Positions 46,287-55,977 are shown, counted from the first letter of the stretch. The stretch: DNA of 64,000 nucleotides from Opitutales bacterium UBA5694 (GCA_002420185.1 DIHO01000011.1:1-64000), one strand, 5' to 3'. The notes: generated by a model not told the origin, from the letters alone. Numbers and translations are program-made.

Positions 46287-47216
46287 CTAATACATCGTCT
46301 TGCTGATTTGACTCGTAATTTGAATCGCTAGGTCAAGTGCGGTTTTACCCAATTCGCCATCCACCTTTGGATCCTTTCGGTTTTTCACGCTTTCAACGAA
46401 AGATTTCAGTTCCAACCTTAGTGGCTCGCCCTTTTCAATGGGCACTTCGTTCTTGCTTAGACCCTCCAACCCTACCGTCACGTGGTGGCCAGCTTGATTC
46501 ATGAAATCAAGAGACAGGTAGCCGGTGGACTGAAATAAGCGAATCTCTCGAACTTTTTTGGAGCTTACGCGACTTACATTCAAATTAGCCACGCAACCAT
46601 TCGCGAACTCTACCCTGGCATTGGCAATGTCCTCGGTCTTCGAAAGCACGCTTACGCCAACACTTCTCACATCCACAGGTTCCGATCCTACCAGTTGTAG
46701 AACCACCCCGATATCATGTATCATTAGATCCAATACAACTCCCACTTCGGTTCCTCTTGGCTGATAGGGAGCTAATCGCTCCGCCGTAATGTATTTAGGG
46801 TTCGTGACCACCTCTTCGAGGTAGCTCATAACTGGATTGAAGTGTTCGATATGCCCCACTTGAACAAGAGCATTTGCTCCATTTGCCTCGGCAAGAATCT
46901 CAGTCGCCTGATCGACTGTTTCACAGATCGGCTTTTCGATTAGAAGATGACATCCCTCCTTTAACAAGGTTAAAGCCACTTCGTGATGTTTGTCCGTTGG
47001 CACAGCGACACTAATTGCGTCACAGGTTTCCGCTAATTCTTCAATCGTGGAAAACACTGGGCATTGGTGCCGCTCGCTGATCTCTCTAGCTCGGTCAGCA
47101 TTGCTTTCAAAAACCCCAGCCAGTACAGCGCCCTCAAGCTCGCTGTAAATCCGAGCGTGATGTTGGCCCAAATAGCCCACGCCGATCACTCCGCACTTCA
47201 ATAAATCCTCTTTCAT
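46287..47216 (-). CDS. Gfo/Idh/MocA oxidoreductase, possibly a UDP-GlcNAc 3-dehydrogenase (GnnA-like)
   Basis: A 309-residue NAD-dependent dehydrogenase with the Rossmann loop CGVIGVGYLGQHHARIYSEL and the EKP motif LLIEKPICETVDQA. Unlike the 408-residue relative at 13 kb it is short and sits between lolD (18 bp) and lpxB (12 bp), in an envelope operon. Oxidoreductases next to lpx genes are often GnnA, which makes the 3-keto sugar for amide-linked lipid A. No GnnB aminotransferase is in the window, so this role is a hypothesis. The family assignment itself is secure. Confidence 0.9.
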   Translation of the reverse strand: MKEDLLKCGVIGVGYLGQHHARIYSELEGAVLAGVFESNADRAREISERHQCPVFSTIEELAETCDAISVAVPTDKHHEVALTLLKEGCHLLIEKPICETVDQATEILAEANGANALVQVGHIEHFNPVMSYLEEVVTNPKYITAERLAPYQPRGTEVGVVLDLMIHDIGVVLQLVGSEPVDVRSVGVSVLSKTEDIANARVEFANGCVANLNVSRVSSKKVREIRLFQSTGYLSLDFMNQAGHHVTVGLEGLSKNEVPIEKGEPLRLELKSFVESVKNRKDPKVDGELGKTALDLAIQITSQISKTMY

Positions 47217-47234
47217 TCGATGTCATTCAATCTA

Positions 47235-47921
47235 TCATTTGGCAGACTTTTTCTCTAGTATCCCCTTTCTCAATATCCAAGACCGACCCATGCGGGCGGC
47301 GTATTTACCACTATGAGTTACCAGGATCAGACTGACCTGTTTTTCTTCGCATAGCTCTTGCAATATGTCCATGATCGAATCCCCAGAAGCTTCGTCTAGG
47401 TTGCCAGTAGGTTCATCGGCCAGGAGAACTTTGGGATCGGAAATCATTGCCCTGGCGATTGCCACGCGCTGCCTTTCGCCCCCCGACAAAGTAGATGGCA
47501 GACTCGACATGCGCGAGCCCAGCCCCACTCGCTCCAAAAGAGACCTTGATCGCTCGGCTAGATTGTCGGTATTTCCCGAGATGCGACCCCCTAGTATGAC
47601 ATTCTCGAGAGCACGGATTTCCGGAACCAAATAGTAAGACTGGAACACCATGCCGATTAGCGACGAGCGCTTGATCGCAAGGGCTTGATATGAGTCTCTG
47701 GATATTTCCTCTGAATTCCAGAAAATTTTGCCTTCGTCCGCCTGATCCAGTCCCGCCATGAGATTGAGAAGAGTGGACTTCCCGCAGCCAGATTCACCTT
47801 GAATACTTGCGGTATCTCCCTCTTTGATACAGATATCGACCCCTCTTAAGACGTCGATGTACTCGTCACCACTCTTAAAGCGACGCATCAAGTTTTTTGT
47901 CTCTATCAACGTGCTACTCAC
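47235..47921 (-). CDS. lolD: Lipoprotein-releasing system ATP-binding protein
   Basis: A 228-residue ABC ATPase of the LolD/MacB type. Walker A is GESGCGKST, signature LSGGERQR, Walker B KVLLADEPTGNLD and the H-loop VTHSGKYAAR. The Q-loop region (GMVFQSYYLVPEI) fits the FtsX-like transporter partners. It overlaps the 3' end of the permease gene by 8 bp, so the two are translated together. It powers transfer of outer-membrane lipoproteins out of the inner membrane. Confidence 0.92.
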   Translation of the reverse strand: MSSTLIETKNLMRRFKSGDEYIDVLRGVDICIKEGDTASIQGESGCGKSTLLNLMAGLDQADEGKIFWNSEEISRDSYQALAIKRSSLIGMVFQSYYLVPEIRALENVILGGRISGNTDNLAERSRSLLERVGLGSRMSSLPSTLSGGERQRVAIARAMISDPKVLLADEPTGNLDEASGDSIMDILQELCEEKQVSLILVTHSGKYAARMGRSWILRKGILEKKSAK

Positions 47922-49152
47922 TTCGCAATGCCTCCACTGGGTTCATTTTGCTGGCCTTGTAGGCAGGGACAAGCCCCGCCAGAGTCGCTATCAAAATCGA
48001 TAGCAGGGAGATGACAATTAGGTCTCCTGACTGAACCCGAGCAGGCAAGTAAGCAAATCCGTAAATCTGGTTCATCGAATCTGATACGCTCAATATGGAT
48101 GAAAGGGTTGACGTGATATCATCTCTAAAATAGAGCAGTGTTCTTCCAAGCCCGATGCCAAGCAGTGTTCCTGCAACACCAATAATCATTCCTTGGAGGC
48201 AAAAACAGGCGGCTAGCTGTCTTGGGGTAGCCCCCATCGCAGCGAAAAGACCAATCTCCCGAGTTTTCCGTATCACAAAAGTGAGGAGAGACGACATTAT
48301 GGAAAACGAAGCAACGATAACAATAATGAACAGCAAGAAGAACATCATTCGCTTTTCCAGTTTTATAATAGACAGGTAGTCTCCGTTGGCATCCATCCAG
48401 GTTTGAGCGTAGTAGGGTCGACCGAGAGACTCTGCGATTTTCCGACCCTCTTCTTCCGTCTCAAAACCAGGCTTTAACTCGATTCTAATCCCATGCGCTC
48501 CTACGCCAAGATTATAGAGATCCTGCATCAGCCTTAGCGTGCTGATTACCGTATTCTCATCCACTCTTTGCCAACCGGTTTGAAAGATACCCCCAATTCT
48601 AACGTGGCGAGGCAAAAGTACATCGCTGCCATCGCTCTCGAGAAGCTTCAACATCATCAGAGGTGTATACATTTCCACTTCATCCCCGACCGAAAGTCCT
48701 AACTGACCCGCAAGCCCAGAGGACACCAATATGGAGTCATCGTCGAATTCATCCATGCTTCCCTCTATGAGATAATTTCCGTATTTTCGAACTTCTCTAT
48801 CCGATCTGACGTCGATCCCTTCCACAATCGGGGCCAGCGGCTTATTCTCATAAAGCATCATAACGATCCCCTGTGCATAGGGAATGGCAGTATCGACGCT
48901 CCCCTTTGTTTCAAGAATCTCAGCCAATCCGTCTGGATCGCCCAATAGACCGCCGTTTACGACTCGCAGATCGCCAAATGTATCGGAAATTTTACTACGT
49001 ATTTCATAACCGAACCCGTTAAAAACGCTGATAACGACAATTAACGTAGCTACCCCCAAGATAACGCCAGTCAATGACATTAAGGTAAAAACAGGAAAGC
49101 GCCTCCCTTGTGGGAAAAGATGCCTCAGGGCGATGTAAAGGTACCAGGGCAT
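47914..49152 (-). CDS. Lipoprotein-releasing system permease (LolC/LolE family)
   Basis: A 412-residue inner-membrane protein with one N-terminal helix, a large periplasmic MacB-like domain and three C-terminal helices (FtsX domain). It starts WYLYIALRHLFPQGRR, the family hallmark, from ATG 49150-49152; the longer frame upstream would overlap lysS. The segment TREIGLFAAMGATPRQLAACF is the coupling region. Only one permease gene is present here, as in LolF-type single-gene systems, or a second lies elsewhere. It is 34 bp after lysS and overlaps lolD. Confidence 0.93.
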   Translation of the reverse strand: MPWYLYIALRHLFPQGRRFPVFTLMSLTGVILGVATLIVVISVFNGFGYEIRSKISDTFGDLRVVNGGLLGDPDGLAEILETKGSVDTAIPYAQGIVMMLYENKPLAPIVEGIDVRSDREVRKYGNYLIEGSMDEFDDDSILVSSGLAGQLGLSVGDEVEMYTPLMMLKLLESDGSDVLLPRHVRIGGIFQTGWQRVDENTVISTLRLMQDLYNLGVGAHGIRIELKPGFETEEEGRKIAESLGRPYYAQTWMDANGDYLSIIKLEKRMMFFLLFIIVIVASFSIMSSLLTFVIRKTREIGLFAAMGATPRQLAACFCLQGMIIGVAGTLLGIGLGRTLLYFRDDITSTLSSILSVSDSMNQIYGFAYLPARVQSGDLIVISLLSILIATLAGLVPAYKASKMNPVEALRSE

Positions 49153-49186
49153 CAGCTTCGGCCAATAAGCGGATTTTCGGCTCAGG

Positions 49187-50653
49187 TTAGGAGCGCAACT
49201 GCGGATACAGAATAACATCTCTAATATTCTCTGCCCCAGTTAGCAAAATAGCAATACGATCAATGCCCATTCCGAGTCCTCCGGCAGGTGGCATACCATA
49301 CTCGAGTGTCTCCAGAAAATCGTCGTCGATCCTCTGAGACTCCTCTCCCGCCTGCTTTTCAAACATTTCGCGCTGCACATCCGGATCGTTTTGCTCAGAA
49401 TAGGCTGGGGCGATTTCCATTCCGCCTATGCACAGCTCGAAAACGTCGATCGTCGAAGGATCGTCCTTAGTGATCTTTGCCAGCGGGCATAGCTCTTTGG
49501 GCAAATGGGTGACGAATGTCGGCTGTATCAGCGAAGGCTCAATAAGCTTCCCGAAGACTTCGTTGGACACCTCGTAGTCCTCCCAGTCTGCTTCAACCTC
49601 GAGCTTCATCTCGCGGGCGAGTTCGATTTTGGTTTCCTTGGGAAGGTCAAACCAGCCAAGATCCCCTACCTTCTCGCAAACGAGATCCTTGTACTTGGCC
49701 TCACGCCATGGACTCATGAAATCAATCACCTCACCATCAGGCATTCTAACTTCCTCTTTTTTAAGAACGTCCTTAACTAGGTATCGGAGCATGCTTTGAA
49801 TCAACTCCATCATTCCACGATAGTCCGAGTACGCCTGATAGAGCTCCAGCATCGTAAATTCTGGATTATGACGACGCGAAATACCTTCATTACGGAAATT
49901 ACGGCCAATCTCAAAAACGCGGTCAAACCCGCCCACCAAAAGTCGCTTGAGGTAAAGCTCGAGTGAGATTCGAAGCACAAAGTCCCGATCCAGTGCGTTA
50001 TGGTGGGTGACAAACGGCTTTGCAGCAGCTCCACCGGCTACATTCTGGAAAACAGGAGTTTCTACTTCCAAGTAGTTCCGCTCCTCCAAAAATCTTCGGA
50101 TACCGCTTAGGATGCGGCTCCTATCAAAGAATCGCTCGCGCGATTCTCGATTCATAACCAGATCCAAATGGCGCTGGCGAATCCGCTGCTCTTGATCCGT
50201 TAGACCATGAAACTTCTCAGGAAGTGGCCGCAATGCCTTGGAGACCATTTCGTACCGCATTGCACGAACAGTTACCTCACCGGTTTTTGTCTGAAAAAGC
50301 GTTCCCTCGACCCCGATGATATCGCCAGTATCCAGTTTTTTGAAATTCGCGTACGCCTCTTCTCCCAACGTATCGATACGTACGTAGGACTGTATGATAC
50401 CCGTCTGATCCTGTATTTTCACAAACTGGGCTTTGCCCATTTTGCGAATGAACTTCAAGCGGCCCGCCACACGGACCGCCGGCTGATCCTCTTCCTCCGC
50501 TCCCCCGACGAAGGCTGCTACCGCCGAGACGGCGGTGTGCGTAGGCTGGAAAGAGGACCGAAACGGATCCACGCCTCGAGAACGCATGTCTTCTAGTTTC
50601 TGGCGGCGCACCGCCAATTGATCGTGCGAAATTTCTGAAAGATTTGAACTCAT
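49187..50653 (-). CDS. lysS: Lysyl-tRNA synthetase, class II
   Basis: A 488-residue aminoacyl-tRNA synthetase. It has an N-terminal OB-fold anticodon domain (AVRVAGRLKFIRKMGKAQF) and the class II core: motif 2 in FEIGRNFRNEGISRRHNPEF, and motif 3 in GGLGMGIDRIAILLTG. I chose ATG 50651-50653 (SSNLSEISHDQLAVRRQ). It heads the envelope operon and is divergent from lipA across about 210 bp that should hold both promoters. Confidence 0.97.
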   Translation of the reverse strand: MSSNLSEISHDQLAVRRQKLEDMRSRGVDPFRSSFQPTHTAVSAVAAFVGGAEEEDQPAVRVAGRLKFIRKMGKAQFVKIQDQTGIIQSYVRIDTLGEEAYANFKKLDTGDIIGVEGTLFQTKTGEVTVRAMRYEMVSKALRPLPEKFHGLTDQEQRIRQRHLDLVMNRESRERFFDRSRILSGIRRFLEERNYLEVETPVFQNVAGGAAAKPFVTHHNALDRDFVLRISLELYLKRLLVGGFDRVFEIGRNFRNEGISRRHNPEFTMLELYQAYSDYRGMMELIQSMLRYLVKDVLKKEEVRMPDGEVIDFMSPWREAKYKDLVCEKVGDLGWFDLPKETKIELAREMKLEVEADWEDYEVSNEVFGKLIEPSLIQPTFVTHLPKELCPLAKITKDDPSTIDVFELCIGGMEIAPAYSEQNDPDVQREMFEKQAGEESQRIDDDFLETLEYGMPPAGGLGMGIDRIAILLTGAENIRDVILYPQLRS

Positions 50654-50861
50654 GCTTGGAAAACCCAATCGATAAGGACACTTGAGATCAAAAAATCAAA
50701 GCCTTTCGTTTACAAATAACGAACCGCCATCCCGAAAACTACCGAAAGACCATCCATGGAGATTCATTCCGTAGGTGAATCGAGATCACCCTTTAATAAA
50801 AGGCCGTGAAACATTTGCATTTATAGGTTGAGTTTTGAGGCCAATTGAAAAGATTCTCGGC

Positions 50862-51743
50862 ATGAAATCCCGCAAGCCAGACTGGCTTCGAGCAAAGCTG
50901 CCCAGCGGCAGTGCCTACAGTGCTGTTCGAAAGATGGTTGACGAAAACAGGCTGCACACCGTTTGCCAAAGTGCCCAGTGCCCCAATATGGGTGAATGTT
51001 GGTCCCGAGGAACGGCAACGGTAATGATTCTGGGGAACATTTGTACCCGATCTTGCAATTTCTGTGCGATTCAAACCGGTCGTCCCACTGAACTAGACCT
51101 CGGGGAGCCAGCCCGCGTCGCGGATGCGGTGGCAAAAATGAATTTGCGGCATTGCGTCATCACTTCCGTTACTCGCGATGAACTCAAGGATGGCGGAGCC
51201 TCTGTTTGGGCGGCAACAATACGAGCGATAAGATATCGAAACCCTGGCACAGCCATTGAGGTGCTTACACCGGATTTCAGAGGAAAGCTAGACCAAATCG
51301 ACACCGTATTGGCAGCCGAACCCGATATTTTTAACCATAATGTCGAAACCGTGGAGCGCCTCCAAAAACCAGTGCGCGTTCAAGCACGCTACGATCGTTC
51401 TTTAAAGGTACTTCGTCACGCGGCGGATCAGGGTCATGTAACAAAATCGGGCATCATGCTTGGCTTGGGGGAAACCAAACCGGAGATCGCTAGGACCCTT
51501 AAAGATATGCGTGCCACTGGAATCAAAATAGTCACTCTTGGTCAGTACTTGCAACCTTCAAGCAGACACCTGCCAGTAGACCGATGGGTTACTCCAGAAG
51601 AGTTTGAGGATTGGAAGGAGTTTGGCAACGGCATCGGTTTCGACTTCGTAGAGTCCGGCCCCCTGGTCCGCTCGTCCTATCACGCAGACGAGCAGTCTTC
51701 AGCGTTAACCGGCATAGACGAGCTTCGCAAAACTTCGGCCTGA
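50862..51743 (+). CDS. lipA: Lipoyl synthase
   Basis: A 293-residue radical SAM enzyme that inserts two sulfurs into octanoyl groups of lipoate-dependent enzymes. Both iron-sulfur sites are present: the auxiliary cluster CQSAQCPNMGEC and the radical SAM CTRSCNFC. The C-terminus keeps the SSYHA-type Ser (RSSYHADEQ) that ligates the auxiliary cluster. The ATG at 50862 gives KSRKPDWLRAKLPSG, the usual beginning; an in-frame TTG at 50835 is less likely. lipB is not in the window. It is followed by a decayed RidA-like gene. Confidence 0.96.
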   Translation: MKSRKPDWLRAKLPSGSAYSAVRKMVDENRLHTVCQSAQCPNMGECWSRGTATVMILGNICTRSCNFCAIQTGRPTELDLGEPARVADAVAKMNLRHCVITSVTRDELKDGGASVWAATIRAIRYRNPGTAIEVLTPDFRGKLDQIDTVLAAEPDIFNHNVETVERLQKPVRVQARYDRSLKVLRHAADQGHVTKSGIMLGLGETKPEIARTLKDMRATGIKIVTLGQYLQPSSRHLPVDRWVTPEEFEDWKEFGNGIGFDFVESGPLVRSSYHADEQSSALTGIDELRKTSA

Positions 51744-51760
51744 ATCATTATTCCAATTAA

Positions 51761-52143
51761 AAAGAACTTACCCGGAATCTAGATCGATTGGGAATGCAGG
51801 TTCCACAGCCCACACCACCAAAGGAATTTACCCCCGTGCGTGAATTCAGGCAATTCGAAGTGCTTTTCCGGTGTACTCCAGACCGAAAAAACGAATGTAG
51901 TATACACTGGAGGAGCAGGTATGGAACAAAGTGTAAAGTCGGGCTACGAGGCAGCGTCGCTTCGCCTAATCAATGCCTTGTCCCATCGGTACACCGCTAG
52001 TGATTCATCTGATCACCTGGAGCACGTCATGAGTCTCGCGGGGCAAGTGAATGGAGTCGGCTGCTTTTCAAACAGTGCAAAAAGTCATCAAAAGCGCATC
52101 CGGCCGCTTGGCAAACTACCGGGATAAGCCGGAATACATTTAA
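51761..52143 (+). pseudogene. Frameshifted RidA/YjgF-family gene
   Basis: Three frames in order give one recognisable RidA-like protein of the Atu1372 type. First (from 51761) RNLDRLGMQVPQPTPP then KEFTPV; then from 51840 VNSGNSKCFSGVLQTEKTN, VVYTGGAGMEQSVKSGYEA, ASLRLINALSHRY; then, from about 52060, AAFQTVQKVIKSASGRL to a TAA at 52141. These match the family order LGxxLPxP..YxPxVxSGNxxFxSG ... YTGxxG...V..GYEAAxLxxLNAL ... VINGAS. Two one-base shifts (near 51838 and 52065) break it, and no start codon precedes the first piece. A ribosome-binding-like GGAGG before ATG 51921 may be coincidental. Confidence 0.7.
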
Positions 52144-52788
52144 GTATAGAAGTTTCCATTCATCGCTTCACGCTTAATGCTGACATAGCGATAAATCTCG
52201 TATTGGAATTGTAGAGAGATTAGAGCGGGTTTTGTTATAATTCCTACATTTGTAATCTTAAAAATTGACGTTGCCCTCCTTTTCAGTCATTCTTATCGAT
52301 GGTTGAAGGTGCTTTATTGGTTTAGATCGTATTCATAAGCTGAATTCCCCCTAGATCCCGGCACTAACTCTCTATCTCACAGCCTGCAAACCTTGAATGA
52401 AAAACTGGAAAACTCTTTAATTTTCGACTTTACTTTTAAATTTTTCCGCGAGAACCCACTAAATTTGTTTTAAGTTCTTGCATCACCTGCTAAACCACCA
52501 TTTCTCTTTCAACCCTTCTCGAACCTCCTGTTATAGCACCGTTTAATGAAGTGCAGTTAATTTTCCACAACCCTACGGATTAGATAATGAGCGGACCCCT
52601 CAGTTTTGTTAGTACTTCACCGGTTCGTTCGGGCTGGACAAAAATTATTTCCGAGCCTCAATTGAACCCTTCAAAATCATAAAGCACAGAAGACTCTAAG
52701 AATAAACGGCACAATAGCGGCACCGAAACCTATGCCTCACGCCACGACCCTTTAGCTTTCTAGAACTTACGACGAAAGAGAATAGACA
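52144..52788. other. Long AT-rich leader of the ExbB/ExbD operon
   Basis: About 645 bp without a credible gene in either direction. It probably carries the promoter and a long 5' untranslated region for the DUF3450-ExbB operon. I could not find a convincing riboswitch, Fur-like box or hairpin by eye. Confidence 0.4.
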
Positions 52789-53556
52789 ATGACGAAGATC
52801 AAAGTGTTACCATTAATCGCAGCAGGAATTGCTCTCGCAAGTTGCAGTGCATTAATTTCAGCTCCTGAACTCGGCCAAACACGAGCAACGCTCAAGGAAT
52901 GGGTTGAACTGAAGAAGCTTGTCTCGGAAGAAAAGAGCCGATGGACCGTTGAGAAGCAGACGCTAAACGAGTCAATCGATCTTCTCACACAGGAAATCGA
53001 GAAGCTAGACGAGCAGATCGTGAGCATGCAGGAAGAGGCCGACGCGGCACAGCTAGAGCGTCAGTCCCTTAACAATGAAGATGACGAGCTTCGGGCCGCC
53101 GCCGCAGTCGTCAAGCAAATCGCGTCCGACCTTGAGTCCCAAGTAATCGGGCTTGTTGATTATTTTCCTGAGTCACTTAAAGATAAGCTAAAGCTGCTTA
53201 CTGAGAGAATTCCCAAGAATGCAAAAGCCGCCGACTCGATCGGCCTCTCAACCCGCCTTCAGTACGTTATTGGTATACTGAGTGAAATCGAGAAATTCAA
53301 TAAACAGATTACCGTTGAGGAGACCATGCAACAGATTGGCGACTCAGATGTGGCGGTTAAGACCCTCTACATCGGCTTAGCTGTTGCATATTACGTAGAT
53401 GGCACACGCACACAGGCTGGAATCCTACGTCCTGCAAAAGGCGGTTGGGAGAAAGAAAGACGCGATGAAATGGCGGAGCAAATAGCTACCGCGATCGGAG
53501 TGTACGAGAGGGAAGAAACGGCTCAATTCGTTAACTTGCCAATTAACGTCAACTAA
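52789..53556 (+). CDS. DUF3450-like coiled-coil lipoprotein of a TtpC-type Exb cluster
   Basis: A 255-residue protein with a lipobox (GIALASCS, Cys19) followed by a long coiled coil (about residues 35-105, EKSRWTVEKQTLNESIDLL; EIEKLDEQIVSMQEEADAAQ) and a globular end (LQYVIGILSEIEKFNKQI; LYIGLAVAYYVDGTRTQAGI). This is the DUF3450 arrangement. DUF3450 proteins accompany TtpC/ExbB2-ExbD2-TonB2 systems, helping energise outer-membrane uptake. It is the first gene of a five-gene operon. Confidence 0.85.
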   Translation: MTKIKVLPLIAAGIALASCSALISAPELGQTRATLKEWVELKKLVSEEKSRWTVEKQTLNESIDLLTQEIEKLDEQIVSMQEEADAAQLERQSLNNEDDELRAAAAVVKQIASDLESQVIGLVDYFPESLKDKLKLLTERIPKNAKAADSIGLSTRLQYVIGILSEIEKFNKQITVEETMQQIGDSDVAVKTLYIGLAVAYYVDGTRTQAGILRPAKGGWEKERRDEMAEQIATAIGVYEREETAQFVNLPINVN

Positions 53557-53596
53557 TGACCGGGAACTAAAGAAACTCAGCAATATTTCTAAGCAC

Positions 53597-54988
53597 ATGA
53601 AAGCGATTAAATTACTATCAATAGCACTAGCACTCGCCAGCGGCTTCTCGCTACTCGCTCAACCAAAGTTCGCCGACATCGCCTTGCAGGCCAAATCAGA
53701 TGTCGAAGCAGCAGAAAGGGAGCTCGCCGATCTTCGTAGTGACATTGCAGACCAGAAAGTACCTATCTCCATCCGCTTGACCGAACTGGAAAGCAAGGTT
53801 CAGGAGAAGCGTTCCGAGTTTGAGCAGGTGGTCAGCGCAGCGGAAAACCGCCAAGTCGGCCTCAGTGCGTTGCAAGATCGCGTTGAAGCACGTCGCGACG
53901 AGAATATTTATTTAAAGAACCTGATGTCTAGTTACATCAAGCAGTTCAGCACTCGTATCGACGAATCAGAGCTCCAATCTCAGGAGGCCATTATCTCGGA
54001 AGCAGAGCAAATTCTCGAATCGAGCACGGCGACGGACGCTCAAAAGTTCGAGACGCAAATCAAGGTTCTCCAGGCATCCATCTCGCGAATCGAGAGCATT
54101 ATTGGAGGTCACAAATTCTCCGGTACCGCCCTTGGTGAAAATGATCGGGCCGTTGAAGGAAACTTCATCCTAGTGGGTCCTTACGCTTATTTCGGCGATG
54201 GCGGCACTAATGTTGGCTTTTCCCAAGGTCGCCCGAATGCGGCCTACCCACTCGTTAGGAATGACGGTCTCACTCCAGAAATCGTCGCGTCTATCAATGA
54301 GGTCACAAGCACGGGAGAAGGTGCAATACCCGTCGACGCAACCGAGGGCGACGCCTTCAAGCTTGCGGAACTCGAAGAGACTCCAATTGAGCATGCCCTC
54401 AAGGGCGGGACCACCATCTACATTATCCTGCTCCTTGCCTTCTCCGCACTGCTGGTGGCGATCTTCAAGCTTTTCGAAATTTCTTCTGTAAAACGTCCGA
54501 AATCTGGATCGCTACAACAAATCCTTGATAATTTGAATTCGGGCAAAAAACAGGAAGCTCTCGAAATTGCCAATTCGGTTGATGGTCCTTTCGGAGATCT
54601 CCTCGTTGCTGGTGTCGAACACCACGACGAAGAAAAAGAACTTCTAGAGGAAGTGCTTTACGAGCGACTGCTTGCGGCTCAACCAAAGCTCGAACGATTC
54701 CTGGCATTCATAGCCCTAACAGCCGGTGCCGCCCCACTCTTGGGTCTGCTCGGTACAGTTACTGGTATGATAAAGACCTTTAAGTTGATTACCGTGTTCG
54801 GTACAGGTGACGCCGCCTCTCTGTCATCTGGTATTTCCGAAGCGTTAATCACTACGGAATACGGACTCTATGTAGCTATCCCTTCTCTGCTCGCACAGGC
54901 ACTGCTGACACGTATGGCCAAGGGCAAGCTGGGTGAAATGGAGCAAGCCTCTGTAGCGTTCGTGAACGGCTTGAGCAAAAAGAGCTAA
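53597..54988 (+). CDS. TtpC-like MotA/TolQ/ExbB protein with long periplasmic extension
   Basis: A 463-residue proton-channel protein. A signal peptide (LLSIALALASGFSLLAQ) and about 240 residues of periplasmic coiled coil (DVEAAERELADLRSDIADQK) precede the first channel helix (TTIYIILLLAFSALLVAIF), a cytoplasmic section, and the two conserved helices LTAGAAPLLGLLGTVTGMIK and SSGISEALITTEYGLYVAIP. The extension distinguishes TtpC from plain ExbB. It converts proton flow into movement of a periplasm-spanning partner. ExbD genes follow. Confidence 0.92.
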   Translation: MKAIKLLSIALALASGFSLLAQPKFADIALQAKSDVEAAERELADLRSDIADQKVPISIRLTELESKVQEKRSEFEQVVSAAENRQVGLSALQDRVEARRDENIYLKNLMSSYIKQFSTRIDESELQSQEAIISEAEQILESSTATDAQKFETQIKVLQASISRIESIIGGHKFSGTALGENDRAVEGNFILVGPYAYFGDGGTNVGFSQGRPNAAYPLVRNDGLTPEIVASINEVTSTGEGAIPVDATEGDAFKLAELEETPIEHALKGGTTIYIILLLAFSALLVAIFKLFEISSVKRPKSGSLQQILDNLNSGKKQEALEIANSVDGPFGDLLVAGVEHHDEEKELLEEVLYERLLAAQPKLERFLAFIALTAGAAPLLGLLGTVTGMIKTFKLITVFGTGDAASLSSGISEALITTEYGLYVAIPSLLAQALLTRMAKGKLGEMEQASVAFVNGLSKKS

Positions 54989-55046
54989 GCCGGCCAGGAT
55001 CATCATAGTTGAACAAAGTTATATAGCTAGGATAAGCTGAAGTCTA

Positions 55047-55469
55047 ATGGGAAAGAATAAGAAAGCGCTTTCGGCCAGTGATGATGTTGAAGATATCAAT
55101 ATTTCGCCACTGATTGATATGGTTTTCATTCTCTTGATCTTTTTCATCGTCACGACGGTTTTTGTCGAGGAGCCTGGGGTAGATGTGGTCAAGCCTGTCG
55201 CTTACAACGCCAAAGACCTGCCAAAGAACTGTATCCTAATCGGGGTTACCGAATCGGACAATGTGTTTTACGGTGGCGAAGAAGTTGGATTAAACGGCAT
55301 CCGGGTCAAAGTCCGGCGCATGATCAAAGAGAATCGAGATTACCCGGTAATTATCCAAGCGGATGTTGGTGCGACCAATGGGACAATCGCTCGCCTGATC
55401 GATGAATGCAAACTGGCTGAGGTCCCTGCTAGCAATATTCACGTTTCAATGGAGAAGCTCAACAACTAG
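55047..55469 (+). CDS. ExbD/TolR family biopolymer transport protein (first copy)
   Basis: A 140-residue stator subunit with one membrane helix carrying the proton-accepting Asp24 in INISPLIDMVFILLIFF, and a periplasmic TolR-like domain (VIIQADVGATNGTIARLID). It pairs with the ExbB-like channel 58 bp upstream. A second exbD copy follows 33 bp later with an identical membrane region but a diverged periplasmic domain. Confidence 0.94.
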   Translation: MGKNKKALSASDDVEDINISPLIDMVFILLIFFIVTTVFVEEPGVDVVKPVAYNAKDLPKNCILIGVTESDNVFYGGEEVGLNGIRVKVRRMIKENRDYPVIIQADVGATNGTIARLIDECKLAEVPASNIHVSMEKLNN

Positions 55470-55502
55470 TCAATCGAGGACATTTGCAAGCATCCCCCAG
55501 TT

Positions 55503-55928
55503 ATGAGAAACAGAAAACATTTTAACGAGAACGACGAGATGACTGACATCAACATCTCGCCGTTAATCGACATGGTTTTTATTCTTTTGATCTTCTTCAT
55601 TGTTACAACGGTTTTTGTCGAAGAGGAGGGAATGGCAACCAATACGCCCGATCCATCGCCACAAACAGATCCTCCCGATGAGGATAAGGTGCGTCTCTCC
55701 TTGTTAATCAAATCCAATGGAGAAGTCTTTTCCAAGTTAGGAAACGTCCAAAAAAACATCGGCCTCGGAGGCGTCCGTGCCCTTGTTCAACAGGAAATGC
55801 AGCGCGAGGTATATCCGATTCTCGTTAATGTGGAAAAAGACTCCCGGATAGGCACCTATGTTACAGTACATGACACCTGCATGTTAGCGGGAGCCGAAGG
55901 AATCACAATGAAAGTGGTACAGGAATAG
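55503..55928 (+). CDS. ExbD/TolR family biopolymer transport protein (second copy)
   Basis: A 141-residue paralogue of the preceding protein. The membrane segment (Asp23 in DINISPLIDMVFILL) is identical over about 27 residues, while the periplasmic domain differs (IKSNGEVFSKLGNVQKNIGL; VNVEKDSRIGTYVTVHD). The DNA in the shared segment differs at many third positions, so the duplication is old and the helix is under selection. The two may form a mixed dimer in the stator. Confidence 0.93.
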   Translation: MRNRKHFNENDEMTDINISPLIDMVFILLIFFIVTTVFVEEEGMATNTPDPSPQTDPPDEDKVRLSLLIKSNGEVFSKLGNVQKNIGLGGVRALVQQEMQREVYPILVNVEKDSRIGTYVTVHDTCMLAGAEGITMKVVQE

Positions 55929-55977
55929 CACTCATTCCCTGACCTATTAAAATCGCAATTTTACGAATAAATATACA

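Noticed and set aside
51921..52127. Independent 68-residue gene with a GGAGG ribosome-binding site
   Set aside because: Its sequence is the middle of the RidA-like protein whose remaining parts lie in the other frames on both sides, so a pseudogene explains it better.
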